Below, piece by piece: positions 59,201 through 64,000 of a stretch of DNA of 64,000 nucleotides. The stretch's first letter is position 1. Each line of letters starts with the position of its first letter. This DNA is from Pseudeuparius sepicola (Eukaryota > Arthropoda > Insecta > Coleoptera > Anthribidae): NCBI GenBank assembly GCA_963920635.1, contig OY987306.1:32803453-32867452 (forward strand), given 5' to 3'. The notes below the pieces were generated by a model that was not told the DNA's origin, searched no databases, and saw only the letters and a list, made by a program, of their open reading frames with translations. A program made the position numbers and the translations under genes.

Positions 59201-62200
59201 ATTATGCACAATATGCCATATTTTAAGGATATATACAAATATTTAAAAAAATGCATATAATATGCTAAATATGCAAAATATGCGTGTTGCATATTTGGGT
59301 TACTCTAGTAATAACTCATTGTTACTTACATCTTGGTTCTTTTTGTTGTTGATCGGCAAATCCAAGACACCCAAGTTTTCCTTTACGAACGTATCAAACT
59401 TCCTTCTATCGTCGTTTTCCAGATGCGCACCCATACCCCAAGTAAGAGCAAACACATATAACCTTGCCAAATGCTCGGTAGTATAAATCCTGTGTTCTTC
59501 GCTTTTGTCCAACTCGTCCAAAAGTTCTTCGTCGTCGCCGAGATCCGATCTGGCAGCAGACATATCTTCGTTTTCGTCCGTCTGCTTCGGAATCAGACCC
59601 TCCAGCAGACTCAACATTTGCAACACGATGTTGCACTGTAAGACGTCGATGACGAGGTTCAAGTTCTGGGTACCGTAAGAGTACAGCTCCCCGAACGATT
59701 CGTCGAAGAGTTTGTCGAAAGCGTCCTGCTCTTTTTGGCTTCTTTTCTTCAGCCAGGCCTTCACTATCGGCTTCCAGGTAAGCCCGGATGAACTCATGTA
59801 AACCATTCCTGAAAAAAGCTCCTTTATTTGAAGGTTATCGAACGTAGTGTCGTACCGTTTCTGGAGACTGTCGCCGGGGAAGCGTTGTCGATGTTTTCCG
59901 GCTCGAATATGATCTTGCAGGTTGGAGCCATGGACAGCCTGTCGCCATTCGCCAGGGTCAAGGTTTTGTTGTCGTCCAAAACCGAGTTTAAGTTCTCTAT
60001 CCAGATGCTGTCGACGGGGCCGTCCAGAACTAACCAAACATGTTCTCCAGATTTAACTTTAAGTGTCTTCCTCCAGAGTGCCGAGAAAATTCCGTCTGTC
60101 CAATCGTTTGTCGCCACGTCCAACCTACCAAACATCTGAGCCGCCGTTATCGCTTTCGGATTCATCCTCATTTCTCTAAAAAGAAAAATGTAACATAAAC
60201 TCCTGGACAAAATTAACGCAACATCATAAATGTGCCACTTATTTGATGCTATTTTTTTTCTGAATTTATGATCCGATTTGAATGATTTTTTCTTGCATTG
60301 TAGGTTGGTTCCTTGACAATGTCATAGTTTTCGCTGTTTATGATAAAAAGTTCATTTTCGATTTATACCGGGTGTAACAAAAATGTTATGTTTTTTCCGA
60401 AAATTCATATCACCCTGTGGAGTATACTAGCAGCCGAAACATATAGCAGTTGACATTAGACAGTAGGTCCATCTTTCTTCAACATTTTCTTTTTTGGTTT
60501 ACTTCATTATCTCTGTTATTAAAGGAGATACACTGTTTTATATCGTAACATGTTTTTATAGACTTTATTATTCAACACAGTCATTGTTGAATGTTTTCAA
60601 GTAGGCTATGGAACTTTTCTGACATTTCAAGCGATGTGTCAACAGATGTTGTGTTTTAAAGTTACAAAGGTCAAATAAAATTCGCCATACCGATAAAAAC
60701 TGTTCATAAACTACTTATTAAACGTTCGTTTCATATGCCCAGTTGCCCGACTATTCTGTCGTTTAAAACAGCCTCATTTAAACGTCTTCTGATTGTTCGA
60801 GACGATATTGTATGATGGCGAGCAGTTCTAAGCTCACTTTTTAGCCTAGTACTAGTGATATTCCTGTTTCTTAGAGCAGTTTGCCTAATAAAACGCACAT
60901 CCCTTGGATAAGTACATCGGTTTCGCCCTTGGCCTGACCTTCGAGAGTAAGATCCTGTCTCGTTAAATCGTTCAACCATACGACTTATCGTCGAACGATG
61001 TCTTCCTATCACATTAGCAACATGACACATCGAATAGCCTTCATCCACCAAAGTTAAAGCTCTTACTGCTTCTTCTGCCGATAAAATTTTTGGTCGATTC
61101 ATTTTTCAATTTTAAAATACTCGTCGGGCAACTGGGCATATGAAACGAACGTTTAATAAGCAGTTTCCGAACAGTTTTTATCGGTATGGCGAATTTTATT
61201 TGACCTTTGTAACTTAAAAACACAACATCTGTTGACACATCGCTTGAAATGTCAGAAAAGTTCCATAGCCTACTTGAAAACATTCAGCAATGACTGTGTT
61301 GAATAATAAAGTCTATAAAAACATGTCACGATATAAAACAGTGTATCTCCTTTAATAACAGAGATAATGAAGTAAACCAAAAAAGAAAATGTTGAAGAAA
61401 GATGTACCTACCGTCTAATGTCAACTGCTATATGTTTCGGTTGCTAGTATACTCCACAGGGTGATACGAATTTTCGGAAAAAAACATAACATTTTTGTTA
61501 CACCCGGTATAAATCGAAAATGAACTTTTTATCATAAACAGCGAAAACTATGACATTGTCAAGGAACCAACCCACAATGCAAAAAAAAATCATTCAAATC
61601 GGATCATAAATTCAGAAAAAAAAATAGCATCAAATAAGTGGCACATTTATGATATTGCGTTAATTTTGTCCAGGAGTTTATTTCGATTACTAAACATAAA
61701 CATAAACAACTTTATTGGTCCAGTAGATCATAACAACGATATAGGACAAGTCATACAAAAACAGGCAACATTATGTACTATACTTCCAGTGTTCATATAA
61801 ATTCAGGTGTTTGCAATAATTATTGCAGAAACATCTAATTCTAAGTATTCCAACACAGAATAAAAGCCTCGTTTGCATAGCATTTTTTTAACACAAGATT
61901 TAAAATTTTTAAAACCCTTGATAGCCTTTAATTTATTATTCGATTTATTGTATAACACAGCACCAATATAATAAGGATTTGACTTGTACAATTCCATATT
62001 GTGTAAGTTATAGTTTAAATTTTCTCCGTGACGAGTATCATAGTTGTGAAAAGAGTTCAAAGTGGAAAACTTTGAAATGTTGCTCTTTACGAAACACAAG
62101 ATCTCCAAAATAAATAAGCAAGGCACAGTCAAAATATTATTACGTACAAAGATGTCTCTACACGATTCCCTCAACTTCAAATCATACATGCAACAAACTG

Positions 62201-64000
62201 CTCTTTTTTGGAGTACAAAAACACGACCTGCAGATGTGGAGTTTCCCCAGAAAATAATTCCGTACCTTAGACGCGATTCAAAGTTTGAGAAATAAAAGGT
62301 TTTGACAATATCAATACTACAGATAGTGTGCAAAGCAACTGCTTGCGCACTTTTTACATAACTCGCCTACATGACATTTCCAATTTAAGAACGAGTCGAT
62401 ATATTCACCAAGTAATTTAAATTCATTTACTTGAACTATAGATCTGTTGTTTAGTCTTACAAGTACACTTTGGTCTTGCTTTGTACCGACTGAAAGAAAC
62501 TGCATACAAAATGTCTTCTCTTGATTTAATATTAGATTATTTCGGCCAAAATAATTGTTAATAGTTGACAGATTATCATTCATACCATTAGACACAGATT
62601 GTAAATTTTCAGAACTAGATAAAATTGAGATATCATCGGCAAATGCACAAAAGGGAGCTGATACTACGTTTCCAACATCATTTGTGTATATGAGAAAAAG
62701 TAAGGGGCCCAAGACACTGCCTTGGGGTACACCTATTTCAGTAATAGTATATTTCATTACGAGTCTGGAAATAAAGATTTTTCCGTGCGCGCGTGACAAA
62801 TTCCTGTGTGAGGCACAGCCGAACACGGGAAGTCATGCAAGCACGGAAAAATCTATTTCTGGACGTGTAATGAACGGTATTTTTTATTATACTTTTTTGA
62901 AAACGTAAACTTAAAACATTTTATCGGCATATTATATAATAAATTTAATTGACAAAAAATAAACAATGCAGACAATAGTATAGTGTTTGGTATGTATGAT
63001 GCGTTTCCATGGTTACTCTCAAATGATTTCAAAGGTGCTTTGTTGTAAATTAGTTATTGTCAGATAAGGTGAATAAAACGTCAAAAATATTACAGAAATG
63101 TATCTAAAATATTGAAACACTTACGAATTAAAATACAAAATAGGTACATGTTAAATATCAAAGAGCACATAGAGTTTCTTAAATTTAGTTTACTTTGCTG
63201 TATATTTCTATTTTAAAGCCATAATATATTCGGTATTTTTATTCAGCGCACGGAAAGTTTTTCCATGGGCTGTTTCCGTGCGCTATCCCGAAAAACCCCA
63301 TCTTTCATTATTGCTAAAACAGATGAAAATAAGGTGTTTTCAAAGAAGTATAATAAAAAAAGTTTTTCGAATGAGGTACCAAAAAAATCGACAAATTGTG
63401 TCCTATTTTGTATATAGGATCTCAATATTTCCAGGCATCGACCACGCAGACCACATCTCTCAATCTTTTCAAGAAGGACAACGTGATCTACGCAGTCGAA
63501 TGCCTTCGACAAGTCACTAAGACCAAATGGTGTCCATACCTATGCGAATCGCCCATTTGCGTTAAAGCCTTCATCAAGGTGTGTATGCAGGTTGTCTTGC
63601 CAGCGCCGGACGGACCTAGCGTCATAATCCCGTGTCTAACTCTTTGGGTTTCGTACAGTTGGATAAGCTTCAACGCCCACGGGGGATGGTTGACCAGCCC
63701 CGCTTCTTCGACCTTTGCGCCGATAGCTTCTTCCAACTCCGCATATGCCGTTTTCTCTAAAACCTGATTGGGAAACAAGTCCGCCACCAAAGAAATGAAC
63801 AAGGGCTCGTCTTCGTCGATGAGCTTCGAGAGGTTCATGTCCCGCAACACCCGCATCACGATCGTGCTCTCCGAATCTTTGTTGTTGATCCTTTTCGACG
63901 CCCCCAAACTCCTCAGCACCGACAATATGTTCCTCAATCCGAAATCGTAGTGTACTTGCTTCGTGAGTTGTTCCTCGCACAGTTTGTAGAGCGTGTAAAA
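46419..64000 (-). CDS. Axonemal dynein heavy chain, DNAH5/DNAH8 type (3' half, 20 exons)
   Basis: Exons (high to low): 64000-63540 (partial), 60175-59856, 59808-59330, 57924-57490, 57443-55728, 55679-55493, 55440-55295, 51413-50315, 50256-49787, 49733-49485, 49434-49266, 49212-49060, 49006-48746, 48700-48554, 48502-48309, 48257-48074, 47459-47233, 47181-47062, 47010-46675, 46622-46419. All junctions are GT-AG and phases agree throughout, giving about 2,518 residues of an expected 4,500 or so. Order: AAA2, AAA3, AAA4, stalk with microtubule-binding domain, AAA5, AAA6 and C-terminal domain ending [14 protein letters not shown], which is typical of the outer-arm DNAH5/DNAH8 class. It is the ATP-driven motor of cilia and sperm flagella. 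Most introns are 45-53 nt; five are large (614, 1,405, 3,364 and 3,881 nt among them) and carry other elements. The tail and AAA1 lie beyond the right edge. Confidence 0.95.
47664..48016. mobile_element. Palindromic MITE flanked by TTAA in a dynein intron
   Basis: Left arm TTAAGAGGTGGTTGCCGATA pairs with the right-end GGCAACCCCCTCTTAA; AGCGAAAGTGACGTTA pairs with its complement, and a longer inner block (GACAGAGATGTTTGTACTAA) is matched too. TTAA at each outer edge (47664-47667 and 48013-48016) could be a piggyBac-type target duplication or part of the repeat. No coding capacity. Confidence 0.7.
50315..51413 (-). CDS. Dynein exon: end of microtubule-binding domain, second stalk helix, AAA5
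   Basis: A 1,099-nt exon. It opens with the last part of the microtubule-binding domain ([20 protein letters not shown]), then the second stalk coiled coil ([20 protein letters not shown] onward), then AAA5 with [18 protein letters not shown] and [15 protein letters not shown]. Its acceptor (AG at 51414-51415) directly follows the 3' end of the nested LRR gene. Confidence 0.95.
51439..51444 (-). terminator. Poly(A) signal of the nested LRR gene
   Basis: AATAAA on the minus strand, 10 bases after the LRR stop codon. The following TTTTTTTTGTGATTGTCTAG is at once a plausible U/GU-rich downstream element and the polypyrimidine tract and 3' splice site of the dynein exon at 51413. Confidence 0.7.
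51454..54276 (-). CDS. Secreted leucine-rich-repeat protein (940 codons) nested in a dynein intron
   Basis: A single coding exon. Residues 1-20 form a signal peptide ([20 protein letters not shown]). From about residue 65 to 880 runs an almost unbroken series of roughly 30 LRRs of 22-25 residues (LxxLxLxxNxLxxIxxxxF), for example [20 protein letters not shown] and [21 protein letters not shown] cysteine-containing C-cap follows (NKWKCEDL, then [10 protein letters not shown]). No membrane span or GPI tail is visible, so it is probably secreted or attached to matrix. The extracellular LRR solenoid resembles chaoptin, Toll ectodomain or IGFALS-type proteins; I cannot name an orthologue. It has many Asn-x-Ser/Thr sites. 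A 5' UTR intron (54281-54336) is likely. The gene has the same strand as the host dynein, and its codons are much more AT-rich. Confidence 0.92.
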   Translation of the reverse strand: MIPKRTITVLLTLFAFSLEDCVVKDKHSVTCKSISEEDFLTKFYESILKENDQKFHTINILDSNLSYLETFLNPAVRLDSSQLQITNLTIKNSGIEDIQEDAFETFANLLLLDLSYNDIKNISFVANLPQSITKLYLTNNKIEVVDTVFVLPLLTHLDLSVCRISIVNFESFKHVRPLVLNLSHNELEVVNLTNLNRIKEFDFSFNKIKSVNIHLAEIYDTTGFYNMFNFEDNNISLLEGIVSADTQFKNINIVDINLSNAFGKNNVRIKSITIRKKLNMSKNHLPKLEKSEFDIGDILMNDCLTSEDEISIDLSNSEISYISDNFFEGISVETLNLSGNTLKNINSTLFYKTKVSKLIISNSNVIQLEKAFDGTSCKDLILTHNNISVITSKTLGNILEIESLDLSFNPIGVIENSSFNLKYLRYLNLSHCKISNIGINSFNLENLQSLNLKNNLLKNLDKRMFNNLNNIKRIYLQNNKITTLGNKLFANIRSLVKIDLACNDLRKIQNNAFFKLPSLRNLTLGTSNLTKIEENALNELPSLNYFELLNIEKFDSKILEKVSLIYLNVTGSSISSISFNKPLNTLKCLDIKFNGDVKPKSFFKLLFLETLNFVNSNISSLQNHVFKGLYNLRNLSFPNCNIYDIEPKTLNGLFSLANLDCQNLFKHVKRIPSNIFKDLHTIKCLDLSSVAKYIEPFAFIGLDNLQILNLSNNNLTTLDENTFEGLKKLKILYLYNNNLHGIQNKMLKSLTNLQSLYLQNNNINYLEIDSFEGLSNLTELHIQNNNITEIKIGTFRHFPYLTELNISRNNIGQLKIGVFSNLPHLRVIDLSHNKMNEILMDAFFSLKSLESLNLEANHLKHLKISIANSLPHLAYLGLAENKWKCEDLADMLALFQNKSIDYSPKTVAFSFYMENIDGINCVDICNYLLCTEHTSDYHRS
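54281..54336 (-). other. 5' UTR intron of the LRR gene
   Basis: Donor GTAAGT at 54336 and acceptor TTTGTAG at 54281, five bases upstream of the start codon. Size and sites match the other short introns in the window. Confidence 0.5.
54374..54388 (-). promoter_or_regulatory. TATA-like promoter of the LRR gene
   Basis: AAATATTATAAACACC on the minus strand, about 40 bases before the 5' UTR donor. A start site near 54350 would give a short leader exon. Weak evidence. Confidence 0.3.
54640..55262. repeat. Diverged minisatellite in the dynein intron
   Basis: Variants of GAACATTCTCTAATACT and CTAAAATTATCCGGAACATT recur about twenty times between 54700 and 55262. A larger block starting AGAGTGCGCTGG and CTTCCAAATCCAATTTTTAC occurs at about 54648 and again at about 54952, so some 290-300 bp was also duplicated as a whole. 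The array lies upstream of the LRR promoter. Confidence 0.7.
55295..55679 (-). CDS. Dynein exons: first stalk helix and start of the microtubule-binding domain
   Basis: Exons 55679-55493 and 55440-55295 with a 52-nt intron. The first gives the heptad-rich coiled coil ([20 protein letters not shown] onward) ending [10 protein letters not shown]; the second gives [20 protein letters not shown], the microtubule-binding domain entry. The coding continues only after the 3,881-nt intron containing the LRR gene, so that intron divides the microtubule-binding domain. Confidence 0.95.
55728..57443 (-). CDS. Dynein exon: end of AAA3 and AAA4
   Basis: A 1,716-nt exon. It begins with the AAA3 remainder ([20 protein letters not shown]), then AAA4 with the P-loop [13 protein letters not shown], the Walker B region ([20 protein letters not shown]) and [20 protein letters not shown], and ends at the start of the stalk helix ([18 protein letters not shown]). 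Confidence 0.95.
57490..57924 (-). CDS. Dynein exon: AAA3 core
   Basis: A 435-nt exon with the Walker [16 protein letters not shown] and Walker [25 protein letters not shown] region. It is phase 0 at both ends. Confidence 0.95.
57961..59307 (-). mobile_element. hAT element remnant in a dynein intron (1.35 kb)
   Basis: TIRs TAGAATAACCCAAATATGCAA (left, last base omitted in counting) and TAGAGTAACCCAAATATGCA (right, complement) differ at one position. Flanks GTGATAAC (57953-57960) and GTAATAAC (59308-59315) are an 8-bp target duplication with one change, so it is older than the two hAT elements at 31-34 kb. It contains a transposase remnant (58773-59006) and a small palindrome (58403-58490). 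Confidence 0.82.
58773..59006 (-). pseudogene. hAT transposase fragment
   Basis: A 78-codon stretch on the minus strand bounded by stops. It contains [13 protein letters not shown] and [19 protein letters not shown], typical of the hAT catalytic region (insertion domain and the conserved TRWxTWL block). It is a broken relic with no start codon and no DDE residues. Confidence 0.7.
59330..60175 (-). CDS. Dynein exons: AAA2 second half and linker to AAA3
   Basis: Exons 60175-59856 and 59808-59330 with a 47-nt intron. Landmarks: [20 protein letters not shown], the Walker B-like [40 protein letters not shown] then PATVSRNG, and a variable acidic linker ([20 protein letters not shown]). Confidence 0.95.
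60198..61678. mobile_element. Fold-back element whose loop carries a Tc1 transposase DNA-binding domain
   Basis: TA-flanked (60196-60197 and 61679-61680). AACTCCTGGACAAAATTAAC at the left pairs with its complement at the right. Arms 60198-60750 and 61124-61678 are each about 555 bp with few mismatches. The 373-bp loop encodes the helix-turn-helix region described below. Located in the 3,364-nt dynein intron. Confidence 0.85.
60731..61102 (-). pseudogene. Tc1-type transposase N-terminal HTH domain, catalytic part lost
   Basis: A frame of 123 codons starting [20 protein letters not shown]. It contains the paired-like HTH of Tc1 transposases ([20 protein letters not shown]) and the second helix block ([20 protein letters not shown]). 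After about residue 118 the frame runs into the inverted-repeat arm and stops within 20 bases, so the DDE/D catalytic domain is absent. The domain alone could still bind element ends. Whether it is expressed is unknown. Confidence 0.75.
61803..62333 (-). pseudogene. LINE reverse transcriptase C-terminal region
   Basis: 176 codons downstream of the palm domain, ending at a stop near the 3' tail. It shows the DTRHGENL and [13 protein letters not shown] blocks common after insect LINE RT domains. The upstream RT frame joins by a frame change near 62330. Confidence 0.7.
62317..62826 (-). pseudogene. LINE reverse transcriptase palm domain
   Basis: Contains [10 protein letters not shown] and the catalytic FADDIS. 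Only the part from about residue 20 on ([12 protein letters not shown]) is LINE; the first residues are read from the inserted MITE. Confidence 0.75.
62780..63258. mobile_element. Insert in the LINE with TTTCCGTGCGC ends
   Basis: TTTCCGTGCGCGCG near 62780 and GCGCACGGAAA near 63248-63258 form short inverted ends. A third copy of TTTCCGTGCGC lies at about 63270. Borders are approximate. Confidence 0.5.
63540..64000 (-). CDS. Dynein exon: AAA2 Walker A (5' end beyond window)
   Basis: Frame open from 64000: [20 protein letters not shown], then [20 protein letters not shown] and the AAA2 P-loop [18 protein letters not shown]. The donor GTATGG at 63539 begins the 3,364-nt intron. The exon continues to the right of the window. 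Confidence 0.95.

Larger units (their letters stand above)
61689..63525 (-). mobile_element. 5'-truncated non-LTR retrotransposon (LINE) 3' half
   Basis: Minus strand, from 63525 to a 3' end with AATAAAG and TTTATG repeats at about 61689. Reverse-transcriptase motifs: [47 protein letters not shown], then a C-terminal part with YDTRHGENL and [17 protein letters not shown]. It is interrupted by a roughly 480-bp insert (62780-63258) and by a frame change near 62330. Jockey/CR1-like clade is inferred from these motifs. Its 3' end abuts the fold-back element. Confidence 0.82.

Overview
The window is AT-rich animal DNA packed with transposable elements. Spliced genes, many 45-61 nt introns, an axonemal dynein heavy chain, a Mediator 29 (intersex) gene, a V-ATPase subunit E gene and a copia element with the insect-type tRNA-Met primer site point to an insect. 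The very short introns would suit a beetle, but I cannot fix the order. No tRNA, rRNA, CRISPR array or prokaryotic feature was seen.

Layout. (1) 1-19.3 kb: the 5' part of a minus-strand gene for a small single-pass membrane protein. Its coding exons at 19239-19053 and 941-867 are separated by an 18.1-kb intron that holds a copia retrotransposon with palindromic ends, a 1.5-kb fold-back element and other repeats. (2) 19.3-43 kb: a transposon field with three kinds of unit: TA-flanked fold-back elements ending CAGGGTG or CAGTGT, two hAT-type deletion elements with exact 8-bp target duplications, and four copies of an unrecognised family (called X here), three of them carrying younger insertions. 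One short intron-poor gene for an acidic Gly/Glu-tailed protein (34735-34361) sits inside the field. (3) 43.2-46 kb: two compact housekeeping genes in divergent orientation, V-ATPase subunit E (minus, 4 exons) and MED29/intersex (plus, 3 exons). (4) 46.4-64 kb: the 3' half (20 exons, about 2,518 codons) of a DNAH5/DNAH8-type outer-arm dynein heavy chain on the minus strand, from AAA2 to the stop codon; the motor N-terminus and tail lie beyond the right edge.

The dynein introns show the most unusual organisation. The intron that splits the microtubule-binding domain contains a complete 940-codon secreted leucine-rich-repeat gene on the same strand. Its AATAAA signal lies only about 25 nt upstream of the dynein splice acceptor, so poly(A) formation for the LRR gene and splicing of dynein must use overlapping sequence. 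Other dynein introns hold a hAT remnant, a palindromic MITE, a 5'-truncated LINE, and a fold-back element whose loop carries the DNA-binding domain of a Tc1 transposase.

The coding calls rest on conserved motifs plus splice sites whose phases agree across every junction. The transposon calls rest on terminal repeats and target duplications read directly. Family names for non-coding elements are inference.
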